Shown: piece by piece, positions 20,477 through 30,337 of the stretch
Numbering within the stretch: position 1 is the first letter of the stretch
Layout of the letters: every line of letters starts with the position of its first letter
Origin: Candidatus Flavonifractor intestinipullorum
GTDB lineage: Bacteria > Bacillota > Clostridia > Oscillospirales > Oscillospiraceae
Assembly (NCBI GenBank): GCA_019118925.1
Contig: DWYC01000057.1
Location: 1-64,000 of the forward strand
Direction: 5' to 3'
Length of the DNA: 64,000 nucleotides
Made by a program: the position numbers and the translations under genes
Notes under the pieces: model-generated
Seen by the model: the letters and a program-made list of their open reading frames with translations, nothing else
Databases searched by the model: none
Told to the model about the DNA's origin: nothing

Positions 20477-22767
20477 GACGCGCGCAATCCATTCTCCTCT
20501 TCGGCGAGGACGCGCTGCTCCTCTTCGCCCTGCTGTGGGGGAGCCTGACGTCCTTTCTCAGCGCGTTCGGCCTGGAGGTCTCTCTCCCTGTTCTCACCGC
20601 CGCTCTCGCCCTGCTGGCCCTGGCGGGAACGGGGCTCTGCCGGCTGCGCCCGCCCTGGTCCCCTCTGCTGCCCCTGGCCCTGATCTTTCCCTGGGTGTGG
20701 GGCGTGTGGCTGTGGTGGGAACGCCTGCTCCCCGCCTGGGCGGCGGTGCAGTGCGCGGTGGTCAACGCCTATGCCGAGCTCTTTCCCGGGATCGGGGCCA
20801 TTATGCCCGTCATGGAGCTCACCCCCGCCCAGTGGACCCGGGTTTTGACGCTGGGCGTGCTGGTTTTTGGGATTCTGCTGACCCTGCTGCTGAGCCTTAC
20901 GGCCCTCTTTGCCCGCTCCTTCTGGGGGACGCTGGTTCTTACGCTCTCCCTTCTGCTGCCCGGGCTGGTCATCACCCGTCCGCCCGGACTGCTCCCGCTG
21001 CTGGTGCTGCTGTGGGCCTGGGCCGTGCTGCTGCTCACCAGCCTCCCGCCCAAGCGGGGCTCCCAGGCCGGGCGGGTCCGGCTGAACGCCCTGGTCATGC
21101 CCGCGGCGGCGGCGCTGCTGGCCCTGTGCGCCGCGCTGCTGCCCTGGCAGTCGTATCAGTTTCCCCTCTGGGCGCTCAACGCCCGGCAGGAGCTCTTCTC
21201 CTCGGCCTCCTCCCTCTCCCTGCGCCTGGGCCTGGATGAGCTGGCCGGCAGTCTGCTGGGCTCCGGGGCGTTTACCGCCGCCGGGTCCTCCGCCCAGGTG
21301 GACCTGGGGGGCGAGGCCCTCTCCTACGACGGCCACACCGTTTTGCGGGTGGAGAGCCAGTGGAGCGGCCACATCTACCTGCGGGGCCACAGCGCCGCCG
21401 TCTATACGGACAACCAGTGGCTCCCTCTGGACGAGCGCGCCTACGAGGGCCTTTTGGGCGACGACGGCGCCCTCCTGGCCGGGGCGGAGGCGGGGGTGAG
21501 TCCCCTGGGCCTGGCCGCCCAGGCCGCCCGGGGCTCCTACTACGCCTTTACGGTGGAGAATGTCTCCGCCCCCGGCGGATGCGTCTACTACCCCTATCAG
21601 CTTCTGACCCGCCCCTCCGAGATCCAGGGCGCGGCCTTCCAGAACGACTCCTATCTGGCCCGCGGGCGGCTGGTGGGCCGCCATACCGTCTACTTCCGGC
21701 CCGACGCCCTGGAGCTGGAGAACCGGCAGCGTCTGGAGGGGGCGGCCCGGGAGGCCGAGGACGCCTACCGTTCCTTTGTCTACGACCACTACCTCCAGCT
21801 CCCCGACGGATATGAGGAGTCCTTGGGAGACCACCTGTACGGCGTCTACTCCCAAAACACCGACGCCGTGTCCATGGCTCTGATTTCTCCTTCCAACTAC
21901 TCCAGCACCCTGCGGTATGATTTCATGGCGCTCGAGCCGGTGGCCGCCGCTCAGGCCGTGGCCGGATACCTGGCGGAGCTGGCCCGCTACAACGCCGCCG
22001 CCCCCGCCGTCCCGGAGGGGGAGGACTATGTCCTCTACTTCCTGGACCAGAGCCGCGAGGGCTACTGTATGCACTTCGCCTCGGCGGGGACCCTGCTGCT
22101 GCGGGCCCTGGGGGTGCCCGCCCGGTATGTGAGCGGTTACATCGCCGACGTCACCGCCGGGGAGACGGTGGACGTGCCCGACCAGAACGCCCATGCGTGG
22201 GTGGAGATCTACCTGCGCGGATACGGCTGGTACCCGGTGGAGATGACCCCGGGCTACACGTCCCAGCACGCCTCCGGCGGGGCGGATGACCCGGAGCCCA
22301 CCCCCACGCCGACGCCTACCCCCACGCCCACCCCCTCGGCGGCCCCCTCGGCCAGCGCCGCCCCTTCGGCGGCTCCCACCGCCTCCCAGGCCCCCGGGAC
22401 GGCCGGCGGAGCCGGGACCGGCGCCTCCTGGCTGCCCTCCCTCCTGGGCGCGGCGGTTCTGCTTCTGCTCTTCTTCCTGCGCGCCCCCGCGGTCCGGCGC
22501 TTCCGCCGGGCCCGTCTGAGCCGTCTCTCCCCCAACCGGGCTGCGGTATGGGCCTACCGGCGCTGCCTCCGTCTGGCCCCCTGGGGGGCCCGGATGCCTG
22601 AGGCCGTCCTCAGCCTGGCCCGCAAGGCCGCCTTTGGGCCCCAGGTCCTCACCGGGGAGGAGGGTGCCCAGGCTCTCGCCGCCCTCGCCGCCGAGGAGGC
22701 GCGGCTGTGGGAGGCGCTCCCCCCGGCCCGGCGCTTCCTGCTGCGCTGGGTGCTGGCTCTGCTGTGA
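20473..22767 (+). CDS. membrane protein with transglutaminase-like domain
   Basis: GYCMHFASAGTLLLRALGVPARYVSGYIAD, DQNAHAWVEIYLRGYGWYPVEMTPG; N-terminal TM segments and P/T/A-rich linker. Confidence 0.9.
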   Translation: MRRAQSILLFGEDALLLFALLWGSLTSFLSAFGLEVSLPVLTAALALLALAGTGLCRLRPPWSPLLPLALIFPWVWGVWLWWERLLPAWAAVQCAVVNAYAELFPGIGAIMPVMELTPAQWTRVLTLGVLVFGILLTLLLSLTALFARSFWGTLVLTLSLLLPGLVITRPPGLLPLLVLLWAWAVLLLTSLPPKRGSQAGRVRLNALVMPAAAALLALCAALLPWQSYQFPLWALNARQELFSSASSLSLRLGLDELAGSLLGSGAFTAAGSSAQVDLGGEALSYDGHTVLRVESQWSGHIYLRGHSAAVYTDNQWLPLDERAYEGLLGDDGALLAGAEAGVSPLGLAAQAARGSYYAFTVENVSAPGGCVYYPYQLLTRPSEIQGAAFQNDSYLARGRLVGRHTVYFRPDALELENRQRLEGAAREAEDAYRSFVYDHYLQLPDGYEESLGDHLYGVYSQNTDAVSMALISPSNYSSTLRYDFMALEPVAAAQAVAGYLAELARYNAAAPAVPEGEDYVLYFLDQSREGYCMHFASAGTLLLRALGVPARYVSGYIADVTAGETVDVPDQNAHAWVEIYLRGYGWYPVEMTPGYTSQHASGGADDPEPTPTPTPTPTPTPSAAPSASAAPSAAPTASQAPGTAGGAGTGASWLPSLLGAAVLLLLFFLRAPAVRRFRRARLSRLSPNRAAVWAYRRCLRLAPWGARMPEAVLSLARKAAFGPQVLTGEEGAQALAALAAEEARLWEALPPARRFLLRWVLALL

Positions 22768-22857
22768 GCGCTGTGCTCCTTTTTTCACTCCGGCGTTGCC
22801 TTTTGGGGGAAGAGTGGTTATAATGGTCACGACTCAATGTAGAAAAGAGGAACTTTC

Positions 22858-23562
22858 ATGGAATTCCACGCCAACGAAGGAAAGAGCGTCACCATAGAGG
22901 CCATGGGCCGCACCTGGGCCCGCCACGCCATCGCCACCCATTTTGTTCAGGTGGGGGAGAGCTACATCGACCTGATGGAGCGGTATGTCAAACCTCTCTA
23001 CCAGGAGGGCGATATCCTCTCCATGAGCGAGAAGGTCATCGCCATCTGTCAGAAGCGGGTGGTCACCGAGGACGAGCTCAAGCCCGGCTTCTGGGCCAAG
23101 CTCCTCTCCCGCTTTGTGCACCAGACCTCCGCCGGGCCGGGCATGGGCCTGCCCATCAAGATGCAGTTTGCCATCAACGTCTGCGGCCTGCCCAAGATTC
23201 TGTGGGCCGCCTTCCGGGCCGCCATCGACAAGCTGCGGGGGGTCCACGGAACTTTTTACCGCATCGCCGGGCTGGAGGTCTCCGGTCTGGACGGCTTCTA
23301 TGGGGAGGACATCCCCGAGTACGAACACATGGGAGTGCGCATCCCCGAAAACCCCGCCGGCGTGTGCGATGAGATCTATGAAAAGACGGGCATCGTCTCC
23401 ATGATCGTGGACGCCAACGACCTGAACGTGGAGATGCTGGGCCACTGCTCCCAGCTCAAGGAGAGCGACGGGGAGCTGCTGGAGCTCATCCGGGACAACC
23501 CCGCGGGTCAGGACCGGCAGCTCACCCCCTTCATCCTCATCCGCCCGGTGGCCGGATCGTAA
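22858..23562 (+). CDS. CofE-like (F420-0:gamma-glutamyl ligase family) protein
   Basis: YQEGDILSMSEKVIAICQKRVV, GTFYRIAGLEVSGLDGFYG, GIVSMIVDANDLNVEMLGHC. Confidence 0.7.
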   Translation: MEFHANEGKSVTIEAMGRTWARHAIATHFVQVGESYIDLMERYVKPLYQEGDILSMSEKVIAICQKRVVTEDELKPGFWAKLLSRFVHQTSAGPGMGLPIKMQFAINVCGLPKILWAAFRAAIDKLRGVHGTFYRIAGLEVSGLDGFYGEDIPEYEHMGVRIPENPAGVCDEIYEKTGIVSMIVDANDLNVEMLGHCSQLKESDGELLELIRDNPAGQDRQLTPFILIRPVAGS

Positions 23563-23567
23563 CGCAG

Positions 23568-23607
23568 CGCGCCCCTCTCCTTTGATTCGGGAGAGGGGCG
23601 CGTTTTT
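23568..23607 (+). terminator. rho-independent terminator
   Basis: cgcgcccctctcc-tttgattc-ggagaggggcgcg-ttttt. Confidence 0.9.
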
Positions 23608-23635
23608 CTCCGTCCGGAATGCCGGAACACAAAAA

Positions 23636-23661
23636 ACAACCACACCGAACGGTGTGGTTGT
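23636..23661 (-). terminator. terminator of the tRNA cluster
   Basis: Minus acaaccacaccg-tt-cggtgtggttgt-tttttg. Confidence 0.85.
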
Positions 23662-23663
23662 AT

Positions 23664-23740
23664 TGGTGGAGACTACTGGACTCGAACCAGTGACCTCCTG
23701 CGTGTGAAGCAGGCGCTCTAACCAGCTGAGCTAAGCCTCC
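23664..23740 (-). tRNA. tRNA-Val(CAC)
   Basis: ggaggcttagctcagctggttagagcgcctgcttcacacgcaggaggtcactggttcgagtccagtagtctccacca; full cloverleaf, CCA encoded. Confidence 0.95.
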
Positions 23741-23769
23741 AATTGGCGGGAGCGATTCCTCTCCCGTCA

Positions 23770-23844
23770 TGGTGACGCGTACGGGAATCGAACCCGTGTT
23801 ACCGCCGTGAAAGGGCGGTGTCTTAGCCGCTTGACCAACGCGCC
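23770..23844 (-). tRNA. tRNA-Glu(TTC)
   Basis: ggcgcgttggtcaagcggctaagacaccgccctttcacggcggtaacacgggttcgattcccgtacgcgtcacca. Confidence 0.95.
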
Positions 23845-23865
23845 AAGCGTTTGACCTTACGGTCA

Positions 23866-23942
23866 TGGTAGCGGCACCTGGATTTGAACCGGGGACACTG
23901 CGGGTATGAACCGCATGCTCTAGCCAACTGAGCTATGCCGCC
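23866..23942 (-). tRNA. tRNA-Met(CAT)
   Basis: ggcggcatagctcagttggctagagcatgcggttcatacccgcagtgtccccggttcaaatccaggtgccgctacca. Confidence 0.94.
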
Positions 23943-24032
23943 TTACAGAACCTTCTGTCGTACAGGACGAATGATAGTATACGCGATACCTGAGAATTTG
24001 TCAAGGGCTTTTTTGATTTTTTTCAAAACAAC

Positions 24033-24061
24033 TTGTCGCCGCTCCCCCGGTGCGCTATAAT
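24033..24061 (+). promoter_or_regulatory. promoter of asnA (TTGTCG-17-TATAAT)
   Basis: Hexamers with 17-bp spacer. Confidence 0.7.
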
Positions 24062-24147
24062 AGCGGTATGCCCCGCAGCGCGGGCCGCCCGCGGCCCGGA
24101 AATCCCGGTCCCGGCCCAGGGCCGCGATCAGAAAAGGAGTTCGTGTT

Positions 24148-25161
24148 ATGCTCAAGACTACCATTCCCGCGGGCTATGCGCCCTGTCTGAACCTCTACGA
24201 TACCCAGAAGGCCATCGGCCTTTTAAAGCGCCTCTTTGAGGACACCTTGGGCGGCGCGCTCCATCTGCGCCGGGTCTCCGCCCCCCTGTTTGTGGAGGCC
24301 GCCACCGGCCTGAACGACGATCTCAACGGCGTGGAGCGCGCCGTCTCCTTTGACATCCCCTGCGCCGGGCGGGACGCCCAGGTGGTCCACTCCCTGGCCA
24401 AGTGGAAGCGCATGGCCCTCTACCGCTACCAGTTCCCCGTGGGCGAGGGGCTCTATACCGACATGAACGCCATCCGCCGGGATGAGGAGCTGGACAACCT
24501 CCACTCGGTCTATGTGGACCAGTGGGACTGGGAGAAGGTCATCGCCCCCCGGGACCGGACGGTGGAGTACCTCCAGGAGACGGTACGCACCATTGTAAAG
24601 GCCATGTGTGAGACGGAGCAGACGCTCCGCTCGGTCTTTCCCCAGCTCACCGCCCTGCCCCGGCTCTCTCCGGAGGTCAGCTTTGTCACTACCCAGGAGC
24701 TGGAGGACCGCTGGCCCGCCCTCTCCCCCAAGGAGCGGGAGGACGCCTGGGTGAAGGACCACCCCACCACCTTCCTCATGGGCATCGGCGGCGCCCTCAA
24801 GTCGGGCAAGCCCCACGACGGCCGGGCCCCCGACTACGACGACTGGACGCTCAACGGCGATATTCTGGTGTGGAACAGTGTGCTCGGCCGGGCCTTCGAG
24901 GTCTCCTCCATGGGCATCCGGGTGAGTCCGGAGTCCCTGGACCGGCAGCTGACCATCGCCGGGTGCGACCAGCGCCGCTCCCTCACCTTCCATAAGCTGC
25001 TCCTGGAGGGTACGCTTCCTCTGACCATCGGCGGCGGCATCGGCCAGTCCCGGCTGTGTATGCTCCTTCTGGGCAAAGCCCATATCGGCGAGGTCCAGGC
25101 CAGCGTCTGGGACGACCAGACCCTGGAGGCCTGCCGGGATGCCGGCGTCATCCTGCTCTAA
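24148..25161 (+). CDS. asnA: aspartate--ammonia ligase
   Basis: GLNDDLNGVERAVSFDIPCAGRDAQVVHSLAKWKRMALYRYQFPVGEGLYTDMNAIRRDEELDNLHSVYVDQWDWEKVI. Confidence 0.97.
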   Translation: MLKTTIPAGYAPCLNLYDTQKAIGLLKRLFEDTLGGALHLRRVSAPLFVEAATGLNDDLNGVERAVSFDIPCAGRDAQVVHSLAKWKRMALYRYQFPVGEGLYTDMNAIRRDEELDNLHSVYVDQWDWEKVIAPRDRTVEYLQETVRTIVKAMCETEQTLRSVFPQLTALPRLSPEVSFVTTQELEDRWPALSPKEREDAWVKDHPTTFLMGIGGALKSGKPHDGRAPDYDDWTLNGDILVWNSVLGRAFEVSSMGIRVSPESLDRQLTIAGCDQRRSLTFHKLLLEGTLPLTIGGGIGQSRLCMLLLGKAHIGEVQASVWDDQTLEACRDAGVILL

Positions 25162-25184
25162 GCCGGTACTCCAAACTGAATCGA

Positions 25185-25224
25185 CGGCACGGGGCCCCCG
25201 CCAAATGGCGGGGCCCCGTGCCGT
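25185..25224. terminator. terminator between convergent asnA and glnN
   Basis: acggcacggggcccccgcc-aaat-ggcggggccccgtgccgt. Confidence 0.75.
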
Positions 25225-25265
25225 TCAGAAAGAGAGAGAAACGAGTCACGTACGGGAGAGACTCC

Positions 25266-27344
25266 CTATACGTAAAAGAGAAGGTCGCGGTAGGTGGGGA
25301 AGGGCCAGTGATCCTGGCCCACCAGCAGCTCCAGCTCGTCGGCCAGGGCGCGGGCGTCCTCCATGGCGGGCAGCACCGTCTCGGCGCAGTAGCGGGCGGT
25401 CCCGGCCATGTCCCCTTCGGGGGCGGCGTTCACGGCGGCCTCCAGGGCGGCGGTCCGCTCCATGAGGGCGGCGGTCTTGTCGGTGATGGCGCGCACCAGG
25501 GCGGTCTCGCTCTCGGCGGGAACACCGATGGACTGCTTCACCGCCACGCCCTGGGCCACATCGCCGGAGTAGGCGATACACGCGGGGATAATCTGCTTTT
25601 TCAGGAGGTCCAGCGAGGTCTTGGCCTCGATGGCAATGGTCTTGGCGTACTCCTCCAGGCCGATTTCCTGGCGGGAGTGGACCTCCTCGGGGGTGTAGAT
25701 GCCCAGCGAGGTGAACAGCCGCAGGTTTTTCTCGTCGTCAAAGTGGACCAGGGCCTCCGGCGTGTTGCGCAGGTTCATCAGCCCCCGGCGCGCCGCCTCC
25801 TCCGGCCAGTCGGCCCCATAGCCGTTGCCGTTGAAGAGGATGCGCTCATGGGCGGTGAGCTCCCGGCGGATGAGGGCGGACAGGGCGGCGTCAAAGTTCT
25901 TTGCCGCCTCCAGCTCATCGGCGTAGTCCCGGAGCACCTCCGCTACGGCGGCGTTGAGCATGATGTTGGTGCAGGCGATGTTGAAGGAGGAGCCGGGCAT
26001 CCGGAACTCAAATTTATTGCCGGTAAAGGCGAAGGGGGAGGTCCGGTTCCGGTCGGAGTTGTCCAGGGGAATGGGGGGCAGGGCGGTGACGCCGATGTCC
26101 ATGGCCCGGCGCTTCTCCCCGTCGTGGGGGGCGCCCGAGATGATGGTGTCCACCACCTCGGCCAGCTCGTCGCCGATGTACACGGAGACGATGGCGGGCG
26201 GGGCCTCGTTGGCGCCCAGGCGGTGGTCGTTGCCTGCGCTGGCCACCGAGATGCGCAGCAGGTCCTGATAGTCGTCCACCGCCCGGATGACCGCCGTGAG
26301 GAAGAGGAGGAACTGGGCGTTCTCCATGGGGGTCTTGCCCGGGTCCAGCAGGTTCTCCCCCGTCTCGGTGGACAGGGACCAGTTGTTGTGCTTGCCCGAG
26401 CCGTTCACCCCTTCAAAGGGCTTCTCGTGGAGGAGGCAGACAAAGCCGTGCTTGTCGGCCACCTTTTTCATGACCTCCATGGCCAGCTGATTCTGGTCGC
26501 TGGCCAGGTTGGCGGTGGCGAAGAGGGGGGCCATCTCATGCTGGCTGGGGGCCACCTCGTTGTGTTCCGTCTTGGCGCAGATGCCCAGCTTCCACAGCGC
26601 CTCGTCCAGGTCGGCCATAAAGGCCTTCACCCGGGGCCGGATGGAGCCGAAGTAGTGGTCCTCCATCTCCTGCCCCTTGGGGGAGGGGGCGCCGAAGAGG
26701 GTGCGCCCGGTGAGAATCAGGTCGGGCCGTTTGGCGTAGTCGCTCTTGTTGATGAGGAAGTACTCCTGCTCGGGGCCCACGGTGGCGGTCACCCGGCGGG
26801 CCTCTTTGCCGAAGAGCCGGAGCACCCGGATGGCCTCCCGGCTCACCACGTCCATGGAGCGGAGGAGAGGGGTCTTTTTATCCAGAATTTCCCCCCGGTA
26901 GGAGCAGAAGGCGGTGGGGATGCACAGGGTATTGTCCTTGATAAAGGCGTAGGAGGTGGGGTCCCAGGTGGTGTAGCCCCGGGCCTCGAAGGTGGCCCGC
27001 AGGCCGCCCGAGGGGAAGGAAGAGGCGTCGGGCTCGCCCTTGATGAGCTCCTTGCCGGAGAACTCCATGATGACGGTGCCGTCCCCGCAGGGTGAGAGAA
27101 AGGCGTCGTGCTTCTCGGCGGTGACGCCCGTCATAGGCTGGAACCAGTGGGTGAAGTGGGTGGCGCCCTTGCTCACCGCCCAGTCCTTCATGGCGGAGGC
27201 CACCACGTCGGCCACGGTGGGGTCCAGAGCGGTGCCCTCGGTGATGGTGCGCCGGAGGGAGCGGTAGACGTTCTTGGGCAGACGCTCCTGCATGACGGCG
27301 TCGTTAAAGACCATGCTGCCAAAGAGTTCAGGGACCTGTGTCAT
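25266..27344 (-). CDS. glnN: type III glutamine synthetase
   Basis: [73 protein letters not shown]. Confidence 0.95.
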   Translation of the reverse strand: MTQVPELFGSMVFNDAVMQERLPKNVYRSLRRTITEGTALDPTVADVVASAMKDWAVSKGATHFTHWFQPMTGVTAEKHDAFLSPCGDGTVIMEFSGKELIKGEPDASSFPSGGLRATFEARGYTTWDPTSYAFIKDNTLCIPTAFCSYRGEILDKKTPLLRSMDVVSREAIRVLRLFGKEARRVTATVGPEQEYFLINKSDYAKRPDLILTGRTLFGAPSPKGQEMEDHYFGSIRPRVKAFMADLDEALWKLGICAKTEHNEVAPSQHEMAPLFATANLASDQNQLAMEVMKKVADKHGFVCLLHEKPFEGVNGSGKHNNWSLSTETGENLLDPGKTPMENAQFLLFLTAVIRAVDDYQDLLRISVASAGNDHRLGANEAPPAIVSVYIGDELAEVVDTIISGAPHDGEKRRAMDIGVTALPPIPLDNSDRNRTSPFAFTGNKFEFRMPGSSFNIACTNIMLNAAVAEVLRDYADELEAAKNFDAALSALIRRELTAHERILFNGNGYGADWPEEAARRGLMNLRNTPEALVHFDDEKNLRLFTSLGIYTPEEVHSRQEIGLEEYAKTIAIEAKTSLDLLKKQIIPACIAYSGDVAQGVAVKQSIGVPAESETALVRAITDKTAALMERTAALEAAVNAAPEGDMAGTARYCAETVLPAMEDARALADELELLVGQDHWPFPTYRDLLFYV

Positions 27345-27391
27345 AAACAAACACTCCAATCCTGTGTGATGGGCCGGGCGGAACAAACGAG

Positions 27392-27424
27392 AAGGGCGCC
27401 ATGGCCTTCCGCCACAGCGCCCTT
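27392..27424 (-). promoter_or_regulatory. leader hairpin (attenuator candidate) upstream of glnN
   Basis: Minus aagggcgctgtggcggaaggccatggcgccctt then ctcgttt; between promoter and start codon. Confidence 0.45.
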
Positions 27425-27440
27425 GCTGTTTCCTGCGGTC

Positions 27441-27469
27441 ATTATAGTCCGGCGCTCCGCCCTTGTCAA
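27441..27469 (-). promoter_or_regulatory. consensus promoter of glnN (TTGACA-17-TATAAT)
   Basis: Minus ttgaca agggcggagcgccggac tataat. Confidence 0.85.
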
Positions 27470-27587
27470 GGGGAAATGCAGCCTCATTTTCGCAAACTTG
27501 CGTATCTTGGTGGAAAACGCCAAAACAGGCCGCCCCCTTTCCCGTCTGCTTTATGCAGGAAAAATGTTGCGCCTCGCGAAAAATACC

Positions 27588-27616
27588 TTGCAATCACCGG
27601 TCCGGCGTGGTATACT
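27588..27616 (+). promoter_or_regulatory. promoter of the split glutamate synthase operon (TTGCAA-17-TATACT)
   Basis: ttgcaa 27588-27593, tatact 27611-27616. Confidence 0.7.
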
Positions 27617-27630
27617 TCCTGCTATGAACG

Positions 27631-27697
27631 AAGGCGTTCACAGAAACGCCGCCCCGCTCCTCCGGGAGTCCGGCGGTTTTTCTGTGGACGCCTTTTT
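27631..27697 (+). promoter_or_regulatory. long terminator-like leader hairpin (attenuator candidate)
   Basis: aaggcgttcacagaaacgccg....cggcggtttttctgtggacgcct followed by tttttg. Confidence 0.6.
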
Positions 27698-27721
27698 GCA
27701 GTTTGAAAGGGGAGAGCATTC

Positions 27722-28822
27722 ATGTTGAAAGAGGGTCAGATCCGGATTCCATCGGGCTGCGCCATCTCGGGCATCTTCTCCCGGAAGGGATCGGCCATCT
27801 CCGGCGAGCGGATTATTCGCTCCATCGCCGTCATGCACGACCGCTCCAACGGCCTGGGAGGCGGCTTCGCCGGGTACGGCATTTATCCCGACTACGCGGA
27901 TTTTTACGCGCTGCACGTCTTTTACGACTCCCAGACCGCCAAGCAGGAGTGCGAGCGCTATCTGGAGCGCTACTTCGACATCATCAACCTCTCCAAAATC
28001 CCCACCCGCAAGTCCGCCGCCATCGTGGATGAGCCCCTCATCTGGCGCTATTTCGTGACCCCCCTGCCCCACCGCCTCTCGGACAGCCAGCTGGACGAGC
28101 GGGAGTTCGTGGCCCGGCGGGTCATCCGGGTCAACAGCAGCATCCAGGGGGCCTACATCTTCTCCTCGGGCAAGAACATGGGGGTCTTTAAGGCCGTGGG
28201 CTACCCGGAGGACGTGGGGGCCTTCTACCGCCTGGAGGACTATGCCGGCTACTGCTGGACGGCCCACGGCCGCTACCCCACCAACACCCCGGGCTGGTGG
28301 GGCGGGGCCCACCCCTTCGCCCTGCTGGATTATTCGGTGGTCCACAACGGGGAGATCTCCAGCTATGACGCCAACCGCCGCTCCATCGAGATGCACGGCT
28401 ACCGCTGCACCCTCCAGACCGACACGGAGGTCATCACCTATATCATCGATTACCTGGTCCGCCGCCAGGGGCTGACCATGGAGGAGGCCGCCCGGGTGAT
28501 GGCCGCCCCCTTCTGGGACACCATCGCGCGGATGCCCGCGGAGCAGCGCCGGGAGGCCACCTATCTCCGCAACGCCTTTGCCAGCTTCCTCATCACCGGG
28601 CCCTTCTCCATTCTGGTGGGCTTCGAGGGGGGGCTGATGGCCCTCAACGACCGCCTCAAGCTCCGCTCCATGGTGGTGGGCGAGAAGGGCGACCTGGTGT
28701 ATGTGGCCTCGGAGGAGGCCGCCATCCGGGCCGTCGAGCCCGAGCTGGACTCCATCCGCGCCCCCAGGGGCGGTGAAGCGGTCCTCATCACCCTGGACGC
28801 CAAGAAAGGAGGTCCCCAGTAA
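27722..28822 (+). CDS. glutamate synthase, class II glutamine amidotransferase subunit (split GOGAT)
   Basis: CAISGIFSRKG N-terminal Cys, AGYCWTAHGRYPTNTPGWWGGAHPFALLDYSVVHNGEISS. Confidence 0.85.
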   Translation: MLKEGQIRIPSGCAISGIFSRKGSAISGERIIRSIAVMHDRSNGLGGGFAGYGIYPDYADFYALHVFYDSQTAKQECERYLERYFDIINLSKIPTRKSAAIVDEPLIWRYFVTPLPHRLSDSQLDEREFVARRVIRVNSSIQGAYIFSSGKNMGVFKAVGYPEDVGAFYRLEDYAGYCWTAHGRYPTNTPGWWGGAHPFALLDYSVVHNGEISSYDANRRSIEMHGYRCTLQTDTEVITYIIDYLVRRQGLTMEEAARVMAAPFWDTIARMPAEQRREATYLRNAFASFLITGPFSILVGFEGGLMALNDRLKLRSMVVGEKGDLVYVASEEAAIRAVEPELDSIRAPRGGEAVLITLDAKKGGPQ

Positions 28823-30327
28823 TGGCCGTGCGGTTTCTCTACCCTGAATTTGAAGTGGTCCGCAATCCGGACCGCTGCATCGCCTGCCGGGCCTGTGAGC
28901 GCCAGTGCGCCAACGAGGTCCACCGCTACGACCCGGAGCTGGGGTGCATGACTGCCGACGAGTCCAAATGTGTGGACTGTCACCGGTGCGTCTCCCTGTG
29001 TCCCACCCGGGCGCTGAAAATCGTCAAGACCGACCACGCCTTCCGCGAGAACGGCAACTGGACCGGGAAGGCCATCACCGAGGTCTACCGCCAGGCCGAG
29101 ACCGGCGGCGTGCTTCTCTCCTCCATGGGCAACCCGGAGCCCTATCCCATCTATTGGGATAAGCTGCTCATCAACGCCTCCCAGGTCACCAACCCGCCCA
29201 TCGATCCCCTGCGGGAGCCCATGGAGACCCGGACCTTTCTGGGCAAGAAGCCGGGCGGCATCCAGCGGGACGCCCAGGGCCGTCTGCTCAACAACCAGAC
29301 CCCTCAGCTGGAGCTGAGCGTGCCCGTGATGTTCTCCGCCATGAGCTACGGCTCCATCTCCTACAACGCCCACGCCTCCCTGGCCCGGGCGGCCCGGGAG
29401 CTGGGCACCTACTACAATACCGGTGAGGGCGGCCTGCACGAGGACTTCTACCAGTACGGTCCCAACACCATCGTGCAGGTGGCCTCGGGCCGCTTCGGCG
29501 TACACAAGGACTTCCTGGAGGCCGGCGCCGCCATTGAGATCAAGATGGGCCAGGGCGCCAAGCCGGGCATCGGCGGCCACCTGCCCGGGCAGAAGGTGGG
29601 CCCCGACATCTCCCGCACCCGCATGATCCCTGAGGGGTCGGACGCCATCTCTCCCGCCCCTCACCACGACATCTACTCCATCGAGGACCTGCGGCAGCTG
29701 GTCTTTTCCCTGAAGGAGGCCACCGGGTACAAAAAGCCCGTCATTGTCAAAATCGCCGCCGTCCACAATGTGGCGGCCATCGCCTCGGGCATCGCCCGCT
29801 CGGGGGCGGACATCATCGCCATCGACGGCTACCGGGGCGGCACCGGCGCGGCGCCCACCCGCATCCGGGACAACGTGGGCATCCCCATTGAGCTGGCCCT
29901 CGCCGCCGTGGACCAGCGCCTGCGGGACGAGGGCATCCGGGACCAGGTCTCGGTGGTCATCGGCGGCTCGGTGCGCTCCTCGGCGGACCTGGTGAAAGCC
30001 ATCGCCCTGGGGGCCGACGCGGTGTACATCGCCACCGCCGCCCTGCTGGCCCTGGGCTGTCATCTGTGCCGCACCTGCCAGACCGGCCGGTGCAACTGGG
30101 GCATCGCCACCCAGCGGCCGGACCTGGTCCGGCGGCTCAACCCGGACCTCGGCTGCCGCCGGCTGGTGAATCTGGTCACCGCCTGGGACCACGAGCTCAA
30201 GGAGATGATGGGCGGCATGGGCATCAACTCCATCGAGGCCCTGCGGGGCAACCGGCTCATGCTCCGGGGCATCGGCCTGAACCAGAACGAGCTGGATATC
30301 CTGGGCGTCAAGTACGCCGGAGAGTGA
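28822..30327 (+). CDS. glutamate synthase FMN/FeS central-domain subunit with N-terminal 2x[4Fe-4S]
   Basis: CIACRACERQCANE, CVDCHRCVSLCP; FSAMSYGSISYNAHASLARAARELGTYYNTGEGG; IDGYRGGTGAAPTRIRDNVGIP. Confidence 0.92.
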   Translation: MAVRFLYPEFEVVRNPDRCIACRACERQCANEVHRYDPELGCMTADESKCVDCHRCVSLCPTRALKIVKTDHAFRENGNWTGKAITEVYRQAETGGVLLSSMGNPEPYPIYWDKLLINASQVTNPPIDPLREPMETRTFLGKKPGGIQRDAQGRLLNNQTPQLELSVPVMFSAMSYGSISYNAHASLARAARELGTYYNTGEGGLHEDFYQYGPNTIVQVASGRFGVHKDFLEAGAAIEIKMGQGAKPGIGGHLPGQKVGPDISRTRMIPEGSDAISPAPHHDIYSIEDLRQLVFSLKEATGYKKPVIVKIAAVHNVAAIASGIARSGADIIAIDGYRGGTGAAPTRIRDNVGIPIELALAAVDQRLRDEGIRDQVSVVIGGSVRSSADLVKAIALGADAVYIATAALLALGCHLCRTCQTGRCNWGIATQRPDLVRRLNPDLGCRRLVNLVTAWDHELKEMMGGMGINSIEALRGNRLMLRGIGLNQNELDILGVKYAGE

Positions 30328-30337
30328 GGAGGGGCCT

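Noticed and set aside
22291-22410. CCCACCCCCACGCC-type tandem repeat in the transglutaminase gene
   Set aside because: Encodes an in-frame Pro/Thr then Ala/Ser linker, common in such membrane-anchored proteins; not a CRISPR or mobile repeat.
24062-24147. Possible T-box in the asnA leader
   Set aside because: Leader is only ~85 nt, with a GC-rich inverted repeat but no T-box core or specifier domain.
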